64,000 nt of DNA, taken from the NCBI GenBank assembly GCA_951804985.1, contig OX638132.1:18705529-18769528 (forward strand), read 5' to 3'. The position numbers and the translations under genes are program-made. Shown here piece after piece: positions 21,838-32,971 of this stretch. Numbering within the stretch: the first letter of the stretch is position 1; every line of letters begins with the position of its first letter. Origin of the DNA: Dryomyza anilis (lineage: Eukaryota; Arthropoda; Insecta; Diptera; Dryomyzidae). The notes beneath the pieces are model-generated. The model ran no database searches and was not told where the DNA came from. It saw only the letters and a list, made by a program, of their open reading frames with translations.

Positions 21838-21968
21838 TGTACATTCAGAAAAAATACTATAAAATCAATAGTATTTTGCTATTAAAATTAGTCAATAGGA
21901 TAAATTATACTATTAAATACTATTAAATTGTACTACTGATCAATTTTAATTGAATTTTCTACTGAGTT
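21838..21968 (+). mobile_element. Internally deleted CACYCAGAAAAA-type MITE
   Basis: TACATTCAGAAAAAATACTA, then TTAGTCAATAGGATAAATTA, then directly CTGATCAATTTTAATTGAAT and CTGAGTTTA. The centre present in 16299-16522 is missing. Confidence 0.65.
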
Positions 21969-22131
21969 TACCTACTATAATTTTTGTTGTTGTTTGTAAG
22001 TCCTGAAAACCAAACTATATCATGTGCTGTTCTAAAATACCATTTTCGATCATACTGATTGAAATGGGAATGCTGAAATTTCGATAAAAACGAACCAATT
22101 GAAAATTATAGCGCTGCTTTTGAAAATTTAG

Positions 22132-23607
22132 TACACGCTGCAAAAAAAAGGCTCTCCCAAACATAATTTTGCTGGCATTAACATGTATGTTTGGAATTTT
22201 ATGTAAACATAATATATAATTGACTGATAATCATTTGTAAACAGGGTTGTATTGAGGCTTGAACAGTGTTATAATGAGCTCTGCCTTACATTATAATATC
22301 ACGGAAATATTTTAATGTTGCCCCTTAAAATGGAGTATGTTCTAATGGAAACATAATAATTACTACATCCAAACAAAATAAACATTTGAACCGAAACATA
22401 AATATGTTCAAATTAAAACATGATTTTGAACGACCTGAATATAAATATGTTTCCAGTGAAACATATCAGTTGTTTCAGTACAAAAAGTAGTATGTTTGCA
22501 TAGAAACATATTTAAATATTTTTAGAAAAAATCCTGAAAATAAAATAAAATTAAAATGTTGTTTTTTTTTATTTATTGTTATTAAAAATCTTTAAATCTT
22601 AAAACAAATTTTGCATAAATAAATAATTGGTTTAAAACTGCAAGTACAAGTGACAGCATCAATGAATGCACCATTGCACCAGCAGACGCTAAACCAAACG
22701 ATCGAGGCTCGCTTTATATTTGACACAGTTACAGTTGATCTCAGTACAGCACATAGCGTAGGCAAGGAATTCACGGAGGCTTTTGTAAAAAAACATGCCA
22801 AATTCTGTTTAAAAATCGAAACACTGATTTTTAATTGTGAGTTTTTCACATTAGTTTCAGAAATTATATACTGCACTATAATATACTCTGTTACTATTAG
22901 CACTTTTTATAACACAATTTATATATTTATTTAATTTACAAATAACAAAATTATTACCGACGCGAACACGTTTTCTCAACGAACAACAAAAGACACGTAC
23001 GCAGAAAATGCCGATCAACGAGTGTCAACTTTATATACAAGAATTCATTTTTTGTTTGTTTTCAAACATCAACATTTTTAAAATGGCCCTATACATACTA
23101 CAAACGACGACAAAAGAGACGTAGGTAGAAAATTCTCAACGAGTGATAAAGAATGTAGCAAGAATACATTTTTTAAATCCTATTTCTTTTTTGTTTGTTT
23201 TTAAACATCAATATGTTCAAACGATGGCAAAAGATGGAGTAGGTAGAAAATGCTGCACAACGTTGCCAACTTCGTCAGTCGATAAATTATCGAATTAAGA
23301 CGAGCGTGGCGAACATACGTTGTATTTAGATTTGATTTCTGTGTTTCGAAACATAGTTTTAACCAGGTAATTTGCCAAGAAATAATTTATTCAAATACAA
23401 TTAAAATTTAATGTTGGTATTGTAACATATTGATGGTAAATTTGACAGATTCTGCTGTGCAATATAATAATGTTTACACGTGAGCAAAAATAAATTCAAT
23501 TTCGATTATAATTTAATTACACTTCATTCCTAATACATGTATGGTAATTTCGTATTACTTTTTAATTACATTCAAACATATTCAAACAAATCTTTTCTAT
23601 CCGTGTA
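22132..23607 (+). repeat. Dispersed repeat, copy 2 (longer form)
   Basis: The 1.48-kb partner of 744-1842, with the same ends and order. It contains a plus-strand frame at 22650-22934 (94 codons, QQTLNQTIEARFIFDTVTVD in its middle) that is broken in copy 1. I do not recognise this peptide. It may be a remnant of a transposon product or chance. Confidence 0.8.
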
Positions 23608-24163
23608 GTTTGAGAGAAATTTTCATTATTTTATCAAATACCGAAATGATTTTCTTTTGTCTGTGTTTCAAAATTTCTTTTCAAACTTAAAAGACAAACG
23701 TATTATAAACCATTCAACACTGGCACTAGAGGCAGCACAGCGTTTAAAACTGTTTTGGTCCACCAACATATAAGGTCATTGTCAAATATTATTTCTGTGA
23801 GGTATTCACAGAAAAACCCTCGAGCAGCGTGCTTTGAAGTGAATCCTTTTGATGAGGCAATGTTAGTTATAAATTCGCACTTACATTGAGTAAAAAAAAA
23901 AATGATATACGGTTGCTTTGAACAACGTGTTTTCATTAATGGCTGGGTTAGAATCTCTAGGGTTACAATCTCGATAAATTTTGACAAATACTAAATCGCC
24001 CTATTAGATTCGAAGCAGAAAAAGTAAAATTTATTGTTAGAGATGTTGAATTGAAAAGGTCAATACCTAATATCTGTTATTAGTAGCACTATTAAAGTAT
24101 CATTCATTGGTAAAGGGTTTTTCAATAAGAGCGCTACAAAAGTTTTTTTTTAAGGGTTTTTCA

Positions 24164-24384
24164 GGGACGCTACAAAAGTAGAGCGACAGGAATAGCAAAC
24201 GACGCCATATTTCTTGCCGCTCTTTTGACATTTCTCTTCAGTAAGGTTTGCCATTTCATGGTGGAAAGATATACGAGCCAACAATGACATGAAATGGCAA
24301 ACCTTACTGAAGAGAAATGTCAAAAGAGCGGCATGAAATATGGCGTCGTTTGCTTTCCCTGTCGCTCTACTTTTGTAGCGTCCC
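24164..24384. mobile_element. Foldback element with arms of about 97 bp
   Basis: The left arm 24164-24260 and right arm 24288-24384 are reverse complements with about three mismatches. They start GGGACGCTACAAAAGTAGAG and meet around a 27-nt loop. Weaker similarity (GTTTTTCA and GAAAAAC) continues outside the arms. No coding capacity. Confidence 0.92.
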
Positions 24385-24479
24385 ATTTGAAAAACGCTGT
24401 ATAAAATGGAAATTTTAAATTTTTGATGCTGAGAACACTTTCACTTAAAAGATAATTTCAAAAAGTTTAGTGAAAAATT

Positions 24480-24790
24480 TACATTTTCGACTAATTTGGT
24501 ATTTTTTTGTTATTACATCCATAAAATAAATAAAAATGTCTTTAATATAAATACATATGTATTTGAATTACATCCAAAAACAAATGTATTGGTTTTACTA
24601 CATTGATTTGTTGTTAATTTAATTGAATTTCTAAACAAAATTTTAATGCTTTTGTATTAAAATAATAACATTTTATCTATATTTATACTACATCTGCATT
24701 TATTCGTACTACATTCAGTATTTATTTATCGACAAGATAAATATTACTACATATGCATTTATTTTTACTACATTCTACATTTTTTTCAGT
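24480..24790. repeat. ACTACATT/ATGTAGT-type AT-rich dispersed repeat
   Basis: Recurrent words TTTTTACTACATT, AAATGCATTTAT and TACATCCA. Similar blocks are at 33545-33770, 38650-38935, 40975-41180 and 42050-42200, in both orientations. Edges are unclear. Confidence 0.55.
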
Positions 24791-24973
24791 CTAATATTAT
24801 AGTATCAATTATTTTAAAATTTTTTGTATAATTTGATTTTTTTTTCATTCGACTAATTTAATATTTTGAATTATTTTTGAAATATTTTGTCTAATTTGTT
24901 ATTTTTTATTATATCTGAATTATTTTTCAAATATTTTGTCTAATTTGTTATTTTTTATTATTTCTGAAATTTT

Positions 24974-25279
24974 TCGCGGTAGCTCAGTGGTTAGTACGTT
25001 GGACTGCGAGCCGAAAGGTCCCTGGTTCAAGCCTGGACTGGGGAAACAACATCTTTTCATAGAAACATTTTTCTATACCGCGCTACCTCTCGGCAGTAAA
25101 TGGCAAACCTACGAGAGTAGGTTTGCCTATGAAAAGCTCTCACCCGCCGTTCGGATTCGGCAATAAACTGTAGGTCCCACCACTTTGAGTACAAATATAA
25201 CACGCACAGCTCAAAATTGTGAGAGAACTCGGCCGAAGTTCTATACAGGACTGTAGCGCCAAACTATTATTATTATTAA
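24974..25279 (+). mobile_element. tRNA-derived SINE, complete copy
   Basis: TCGCGGTAGCTCAGTGGTTA (A box), anticodon-loop-like CTGCGAG, GGTTCAAGCC (B box), a body of about 200 bp and the 3' end GGACTGTAGCGCCAAACTAT followed by ATT units. About 305 bp. A polymerase III internal promoter is expected for this class. Confidence 0.9.
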
Positions 25280-25725
25280 TTTGATTTATTTGGAATTTTT
25301 ACAAATTATTCTTTTTCATATAATTTCATGTTTTTCATTATTTTTTGAAATTTTTCATACATTTTTTTAAAGTTTTGACAAATATGTTACAATTTAATTA
25401 ATTTGCTTTTTTCGTCTAATTTGATATGTTATGATATATTTTTTTGCGTGTTATTAAAAATTTTCAGATTTATTGAAATTTTTCTAATGTTTTGAAATAG
25501 CAGCCCTGTTCGTTGTGTTTGAGAGCGCCATGTAGGCGACCACCGATAGGCTGACCTTCGTCCTTTAATGTCCTCGCCGCGGGTACTGCTGCAAAAACAA
25601 CTAATAATGTTTTGCAATTGCAGTTCAAGCGCAATGCCGCGAGGCAAATAAACTCATTATGCGATGCACGACATGTGTTTGAAACAACAACTGCGAAGGT
25701 TTGAGCCAACAGAGGATGCGAACGA

Positions 25726-25790
25726 ACGAGCGAGCGAGCGTACGAACGGGAGTGAGAGAGAGAGAAGAACAAGAGATAGAGGAGAAAGAG
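25726..25790. promoter_or_regulatory. GAGA-rich stretch, possible regulatory element
   Basis: GAGCGAGCGAGC followed by GTGAGAGAGAGAGAAG inside a GC-richer island (about 25500-25860) in the LA5-LA6 intron. GAGA-factor sites in flies have this composition. Simple-sequence expansion is an equally good explanation. Confidence 0.25.
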
Positions 25791-26670
25791 CAAACATGAA
25801 AATCGACGAGTCACTTGGTGCTCGTTCCAAGGATTAAGCATAGGTTTTGCACACAATGTGTTCGAGATTAATTATGCAATAAATTAGGGTTCAACATGAT
25901 ATCGACGCTGCTGGGATTATAGAATGCATTACAAGGACTTTAAGTAATTTTTGGTGTTGTGCAGCGCAGATTAATAATGTATTCAAATTTTCTATATTTC
26001 TTGTGTAGATGTTAAGATATTTAATTTTAAAGAAATTACGATATATTGTTTGATATACAGACTTTATTGAACTCCACGGACAAAATACCAAATTCAAATT
26101 TGGTGATTTTGAATTACAAGTCGCGTTAATATTACAACCAAACAAGAAAAAATGGTTGGAAATGGAAAAAATAATATTTATTATCCAGAATAAATATTAA
26201 TAATATTGTTACGAAAAGATGTATTTTGCTCCACTGTGCAAGCAATAAACATGAGTAAATGAGACGATAGACAATTCAGAGTACTGATGCAAAGTGTTAG
26301 AAACAGACGGAAAATAATTCAGCAAACCGGCGCAGTGAGCCAGAAGATCAGCGCATTAAAACGCATAAGTGCGAATGAGATGAAGATACTGTGCATCATT
26401 ATGGAAAAGTGTAGCAAAGCCTGTTGAAAATTCTTGAAACGTACTGAACTGTATACACACATAAGGGCGCACTATATAAGGGCGCCACATCTGAGACACA
26501 TAACTTCAGTTGAGATTTGAAAGGAAACTAGTGCATCAAACATCGAAACGAAATCAAACAATAACTATCAATGTGGTTAACATTAAAATGTCAAAAATTA
26601 AATGTCAAAATATCCATTTTCTTTCTAATTTAATGTATTTTTTTATTCATGTTTTTTTGTGTATTAATGC

Positions 26671-27475
26671 TGCAGATCGATAGGTGCTTTAAAAACAAAT
26701 AATAAATGCCTTTACATTACTATTTTATCTCGTACCAATAAATAGTTATGGCGAAAAAGGAAAGATTCGCTCTTTTGGCATGAAAGGATTTTCAATTTTT
26801 CGAAGTTTTGTTATTTGCAAGAAAATATTTTTAAGTAATGATGCAGATCGATAGGTGCTTTAAAAACAAATAATAAATGCCTTTTAACTACTTTTTTATC
26901 TCGTACCAATAAATAGTTATGGCGAAAAAGGAAAGATTCGCCCTTTTGGCATGACAAGATTTTCAATTTTTCGAATTTTTGTTATTTGCAAGAAAATATT
27001 GTTAAGTAATGATGCAGATCGATAGGTGCTTTAAAAACAAATAATAAATGCCTTTACATTACTATTTTATCTCGTACCAATAAATAGTTATGGCGAAAAA
27101 GGAAAGATTCGCTCTTTTGGCATGAAAGGATTTTCAATTTTTCGAAGTTTTGTTATTTGCAAGATAATATTTTTAAGTAATGATGCAGATCGATAGGTGC
27201 TTTAAAAACAAATAATAAATGCCTTTTAACTACTTCTTTATCTCGTACCAATAAATAGTTATGGCGAAAAAGGAAAGATTCGCCCTTTTGGCATGACAAG
27301 ATTTTCAATTTTTCGAATTTTTGTTATTTGCAAGAAAATATTGTTAAGTAATGATGCAGATCGATAGGTGCTTTAAAAACAAACAATAAATGCCTTCACA
27401 CTACTATTTTATCTCGTACCAATAAATAGTTATGGCGAAAAATAAAAGATTCTCAATGTTTCCAATTTCTTCGTT
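26671..27475. repeat. 171-bp tandem satellite with alternating monomers
   Basis: TGCAGATCGATAGGTGCTTT starts at 26671, 26842, 27013, 27184 and 27355, an exact 171-bp spacing. Monomers 1 and 3 share CTCTTTTGGCATGAAAGG and TTCGAAGTTTTG. Monomers 2 and 4 share CCCTTTTGGCATGACAAG and TTCGAATTTTTG. The real unit of amplification is therefore a 342-bp dimer. Confidence 0.93.
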
Positions 27476-27735
27476 TTTTTGCTATAACTTTTTATTCATG
27501 CAAGATAAAATAGTAGTTTAAAGGTATTAATTGTCTGTTTTTAAAGCACCTATCGATTGGCATCAATATTTTGCCAAACATTTTTCCTGCAAATAACAAA
27601 TGGCAAATTATTTTTTGGCAAAATATTTTTAAATAATGATGCCAATCGATAGGTGCTTTAAAAACAGACAATTAATTCCTTTACCTCTCTATTTTATTTT
27701 GCTCTAATAAAAAGTTATAGCATAAAAAACAAAAA
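27476..27735. repeat. Diverged, partly inverted extension of the 171-bp satellite
   Basis: Contains TAAAGCACCTATCGATTGGC (inverted) and GCCAATCGATAGGTGCTTTA (direct) facing each other, plus the ATAACTTTTTATT segment. It resembles the block at 6310-6745 more than the neighbouring array. Confidence 0.75.
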
Positions 27736-27982
27736 TATTTGCGTTTTGGTCAGGATATAGCCTCACAAAATCCGTATTTATAATTCAGTAAGTTGTCCAA
27801 ATCCATAGATATTTTATATACGTTAGAAGAATTCATGAATAAACCAAAATAACAGAAAAAATTGAAAAAATCTAAATTTTATTAATTTTTAAAGCACTTC
27901 AAACTTTAAAATTTGATTTCCCAACATTTTTAAAAATGCACATTCGCCCCTTTGGCATGACAGTGACGACGTGTTCATGTAT

Positions 27983-28655
27983 TGTTGTTATTTTCATCGA
28001 TATTGCTCTGTCTGTATGATGTGCGAGGTCACCATCTGTTTGTTAGTCTGCCTGTCTGTTGAAAGTAACTAAGCCAAATTTTTCTAGATATTCAGACATT
28101 AAGTTCTTATGTATCAAAAAAGTAACTAAGTACAAAACAACAAAGCACAGCCAGACAAGAAAGCGTCTGTGTATGTATAAATGTTATAGATATAAATAGA
28201 AAAAACGATTTTTCCTACGAATATTGGTATGGTTTCAGTTCGTAAACATAAATTTGGGTTCAATTTTGCATAAATACCAAGTTGATTTCATTCCATTGTT
28301 ATCTAAATACACTATACAATGTTTATGGGTAACGTGCGGAGGGTTTATACATAACCAACAGAAGAGACAACAGAAAAGGAGAAAGTGTATATACAGAGAT
28401 TAAATTAAATAATAATAAAAATAAAATAAACAATTCAATTACATTAAGTATTCAAAGAAGTCATTTAATATACAAAAATGCATATAAGTAATAAAGTTCT
28501 AAATAATTTATTTTATGTTAGCTTCGAAATAATAGCTTTTAGATACTTTCAACATATCGACAGACAGACACACGAACAAACAGATGGGGCTGACAGACGG
28601 ACAAAGTAAAACAAAACATAATAACGACAAAGCAATATCGCAAAAACAACAACTA
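27983..28655. repeat. Inverted pair of CTGTCTG-rich arms
   Basis: The left arm 27983-28075 (GATATTGCTCTGTCTG, ATCTGTTTGTTAGTCTGCCT, GTTGAAAGTAACTA) pairs with the right arm 28547-28655 as an imperfect reverse complement. It resembles a decayed foldback transposon. Confidence 0.65.
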
Positions 28656-28701
28656 TACGAACACGTGTTCGTTAAATTTTGGGACGAAAACAACAACAAC
28701 A

Positions 28702-28900
28702 TTTTTGATACCTAAGAAATTAATAACTGAATTCAAGACTTATTCTACTTAGTTACTTTTTTGATACCTAAGAAATTAATAACTGAATCCAAGAATAATT
28801 CTACTTAGTTACTTTTTTGATACCTAAGAAATTAATAACTGAATCCAAGAATAATTCTAGTTAGTTACTTTTTTGACAACTAAGAAAATCCATTTCTTGA
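28702..28900. repeat. 56-bp tandem repeat, about 3.5 copies
   Basis: TTGATACCTAAGAAATTAAT begins at 28705, 28761 and 28817, with a partial unit (TTGACAACTAAG) at 28873. An inverted single piece (TATCAAAAAAGTAACTAAG) is at 28112-28131. Confidence 0.9.
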
Positions 28901-29952
28901 AATTAAGGAATTTTCGGTTTAGCTGTATATCACTTCGTATACTTCTTCATTCCTTCTAGATTTTAGAACTTTTTTCCCTCCGTGTAAGTAACAATATAAA
29001 CAGTTTTACCGGAGCGTGCCCGGAATATTTTTGTTTTCATCGTTGTAAATGAAAAATAATTAAAAAAAAGTGAATTTACGCTAGCATTTTTCTTTCTAAA
29101 ATATAAAAATTTTCTAAAACAAGAATATTGCAAAAACATTGTAAACACCAGATGTAGATGGCTGCATCACAAACATTTTTTTTTATGGTTTTTAAAATAA
29201 ACGGTTCAAAAAATTATCACAAATTCGACAATATTTATTTTTCTTTGCAATTGTTGCGATAAATTGTCTATGTTTGAGAGAGTGTGGTGAAAATTTGGAT
29301 ACATATGATATAAATTGAGTGAAGCAACATAGTAGGCAATTTAATTTACTATACAATGAAAAAAAAAAAGTGTCTGAGTTCAATTTGTCTCTTGAGATTT
29401 TTGCCCAGCTTTAGGTACTCACTGTCCCACTGTGCATTGTGTGCATCGCGTTCAGTGTTGCCATACAGTGTTGCCATACAATTTCGAAATTGAAATAATG
29501 TTTGCAATAAAAATGTTTTGAATAGATTTTCTGATTTTGCAGCTCTCCAGAGTTGAAGAATATGCATCACTTTGACATATTTTCGAAAACCCTGAAAGTG
29601 CCACAACCACATGTGCCACATTTTAATGAAATTTAATTCAATTAAATTTAACACAACTTGCGCTCGTACATTTTGAAAGCAAAATTGAAATCGTCCACAA
29701 TATGTGGCAACATCAAAGCACAGTATTGCCACAGCGCACACAAAAAAGCATCCAGAACGCAATGGCTGCATTGGGTAAAACTTAACAAAATATTGCAGTT
29801 TATGGTTGCGCTCTATTGTGATGAGTTGCAATTCGGAGAATTTAAAACAATTGGTGACAGCAGTGGCAGTGGCGTTGCCACAATATCGCTGAAAAAGGCT
29901 ACAAAACAATACAAGGATTTAATGCACAGCAGAGCATAGTGTACAGAGCAGC

Positions 29953-30491
29953 ATAGAGATGTCTAAAATACATTGATGTTTTAAAAACACTCGATACATT
30001 GCTTCGTTACATCGATGTTTCCCGATATAATATATGCCTCAGAATCTATTCGATACATCGATGAATTTTTACGATATTTCGAATCATTGTTAAATTCATA
30101 TTTGAAACTAGCTAAATTTAATTAAATTGGATTATTTATGGAATTCTATTTGAAATTAAATACTTTAAATTACCATTTGGTTTTCTCAAAATAACATAAC
30201 ATGCACTTAGGCATTTTGGATTTCCAACGCCATAATTATTTTGTATAATAAGAAAATGTTTCAAGTCTAACATTATTATTTATTTTAACCTAATATATTT
30301 TATTTTGGTGATTTGACATGTAAAAATTTATAAAATCTTTATCAAAATTTAAATTAATTACCTAATAATTTTTCATTCAATGCATCAAAAATATCAATGT
30401 TTTTGTTCGATACATCTGAAAACATCGATGCAATGAGTCGATATATTATATTGACAAAAATATCGTTTTTTTTTTTTGATGGACATCACTA
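29953..30491. mobile_element. TCGATACATCGATG-rich MITE-like element, copy 1
   Basis: The ends TAGAGATGTC and GACATCACTA are imperfect inverses. Inside, both flanks are rich in TCGATACATCGATG and the middle (AACTAGCTAAATTTAATTAA) is shared with 61335-61881. No coding capacity. Confidence 0.75.
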
Positions 30492-31179
30492 GAGCACAGA
30501 CTAGAGCGCAGAGTAGCACACAGAGTAGAGCACGGAGTAGACCGCATAAACAAAAAAAAAAACACAAAAAAGAAGCAGCAGCTACAATGAGTTGTTGCCA
30601 ATTTACGTTCAGTCTTGTGGCCTGACGTTCGGTTGGCAACGCGCAAAGAGTGCCGTTTGCTGGTTGCCGGATCTTTTGTGTGGCTTCGAAATACAATTAA
30701 ATTGTGCTCAAAAGTACGGCGAGTGTATGGCAACGCGTAAGCGGATGGTTTGACGGGTTGCCGAATTGATGAGGCGTAAAGTATTTCGCTTTAATAACTT
30801 TCATGTTTCTAAAATAGAATTTGCAATAGTTTTAAGAACAATGAGCCTGCCATCAAAATCATCATCCACGAGTTATACAGAATTGTCCGAGTGGAAATTG
30901 GTCAAGGTTAGCCGTATTCTGGCATCAACAGATCAGGCATCTGAAATGATCCTGATCACGGTCGACGATATCAAATCTACGTAAGCCAACCATCATTTAC
31001 AAAGAATCCTGATCGAAAGCCTATTTAATGGAACCTGATCTGACAATTATGAAAAAACTGATTGAAAATCGTATTATGAAGGTGTTATTAAAAACCTTTT
31101 ATAATAAAATTGGGTAACAAAATTATTCTAATAATATATATATATTTTTAAAAATTTGTAATATCTTCTTTAGACCCAA

Positions 31180-31790
31180 ACGTTGACTTTGTGTGTTTTT
31201 TTATTGTGATTTATAATAATAACATTAGAAAACAAATGAAGCCTTTTTAATTTATTCACGATCTAGATGTGATTTTCCGATGAACTTCAAAATTCAAATC
31301 ACGACCTCATATTCAGTTTTTTCGGATTGCCTAAAGTTTTTGAGTTATTTTTGAGTTATTTCGGACTTTAACTTTGTGTTTTCGAAGTAAGAGGAGGATA
31401 GTAAGAGGAAATATAAAGTTATACATCAAGTTTAATATAACATATAGACTCTTATTTAATTAGAACATTATAAATGTTATGTAATAAATAATAGGTACAC
31501 CTTAAATTTAATATTTCTTGCGTTTGACTGATCATAACTTTGATCAAATCCATCTGAAGTTCGTTAGATTTATTTTCAAATATTAATTCAAATATTCTCA
31601 ATGAAATTTAAAAGATATCTGTTCGAAAACTCAAATCAATAAAAAGTTTAAATTCCAAATATGTAGAAAAACACGAGAAATTTCATATATTTATTTTACG
31701 TAATAACGCAATCGCAAAAAATGAGTATGTGTTGTTGATTAGAATCTTGAAGTCCATCGGATAATCATGCTAAGATTGCGTTTAATTTTT
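31180..31790. repeat. Dispersed repeat with inverted halves
   Basis: 31240-31350 is the inverse of a segment found at 46360-46475 (ATAACTCAAAAACTT, ACTGAGTATGAGG, TCCGAAAATCACACTAAGAT), while 31610-31780 is the same family in direct orientation (TATGTAGAAAAACACGAGAA). The unit is therefore folded on itself here. Confidence 0.6.
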
Positions 31791-32576
31791 TTTTGTCGTG
31801 CTGTGTAATATATGGCGAATCACCTCAGAGCAACCAAGGCCCAGCAATTTTTGTACGCTATTGGCGAGACCTACACTTATTTGCGTCGCAGAACGGAGAG
31901 ACCTTTTTTAATATAATTTTTTTTTTAATTTTTTATATGAAGATTACAATAAAATATTTTTTTTCCGAACATGAAAATGAATTTGGTGTTTTATACTTTT
32001 TTAAAACACAAAATGAAAAAGTTTAAAAGGGTGTTAAGGTATTTTTGTATTTGAAGCCCTATGCATCTTTTTTCAGAAACTGAAATTTCTGTGATAATGG
32101 CTCATTCCCAGTATGCCATTCGTTACGATATCGTTACGAGATCAATGCGAGTAGGTGGAGAAATTACACGATATCGGATCCATTCTCCTAACAATATCGA
32201 TCGTCAAATTGGATCTACATGGTAGGTAGATATCGAATCGTTCTGTTCTCAATATAAGAAATTTATCGAAATCGGATCGATATCGAAGACAAAAATGATC
32301 AAAGTTCGAGATTGCTGCGAAAATTTTGCGATATGAATTTGATAAATGTTTAATTATCGTATCTTGTCAAAGTATTAGAATGTACGAACATTTTTAAAAA
32401 TTAGAATCGAGAAAGGAACGAGATCGAACTTTTTTATCGAAGTTATTCGAGAAAGCTTCGAGGCATCTAAGGTCTCCGAGACATGGACGACTGGGCTCCA
32501 ATCAAAAGTTAAAGATTGTTAAACGTCAGCTGAAAATCTCAGACGACTGAGCGCAATTTATATCTATAACATTTGC

Positions 32577-32640
32577 AGTTGCGGTGGTGCGAACCCGCAA
32601 TCTTTCGGCTCTCATTTCAATGCACTAACCACATACCTAC
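32577..32640 (-). repeat. tRNA-like fragment
   Basis: On the minus strand TAGGTATGTGGTTAGTGC resembles an A box, and after GAGAGCCGAAAG a B box GGGTTCGCACC follows. There is no complete cloverleaf. It is probably an old SINE head. Confidence 0.5.
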
Positions 32641-32744
32641 GGATGCTACTATTTTTTTTTGTTTTTTTTTTAATATAATGTCATGCAAAAGCTCACAAAT
32701 ATGAGAACAATACAATTTTTTAAGTAATTATAACATTAACTTAC

Positions 32745-32971
32745 CACTTCATCAGAGCCATCGGGACAATCAGGATCACCGTCACACTTCCATTTCTTGG
32801 TGATGCACGCACCATCGGCACACGTGAAGTCCGTGAGTGCGTTGCATGCTGACTGCGGACAGTTCTTCTCATCGCTGCCATCACCACAGTCATCGTCCTT
32901 GTCGCACATCCAGCGCTTCTGAATGCAGCGTCCATTGCCGCACGTGAACTCATCGTTGCGACAGGTTTCAT
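32745..32971 (-). CDS. LpR: Lipophorin receptor exon: fourth and fifth LDLa modules (LA4-LA5)
   Basis: This exon carries two adjacent LDLa modules. The first reads [19 protein letters not shown] with [11 protein letters not shown]. The second reads [16 protein letters not shown] with DCPDGSDEV. The acceptor is CTGCAG at 32972 and the donor is GTAAGT at 32744. The exon starts in phase 1 (split Asn codon) but ends in phase 0 after GTG (Val), so its 227 nt are not a multiple of three. This phase shift falls exactly where the linker between LA5 and LA6 begins. In insect lipophorin receptors that linker is longer than the others, which supports the assignment. The next exon is 12.5 kb away. Confidence 0.94.

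Larger units (their letters stand above)
20284..32744. other. 12.5-kb intron between LA5 and LA6
   Basis: Holds MITE, SINE, foldback and satellite copies listed separately. Stretches without a feature I can name: 20300-21830 (AT-rich, with a poly-A run near 21260-21285), 25280-25480, 25860-26640, 29000-29950 (a 186-codon frame without a Met start on the minus strand, not supported), 30500-31170 (GC-richer, GCAAC-rich, no supported exon) and 31800-32480 (ATCGATATCG-rich, possibly old transposon remains). Confidence 0.7.

Noticed and set aside
25470..25856. 128-codon minus-strand frame in the GC-richer island
   Set aside because: No recognised domain, and its Arg/Ser-rich part is the translated GAGA tract. 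Kept only as a possible regulatory island.
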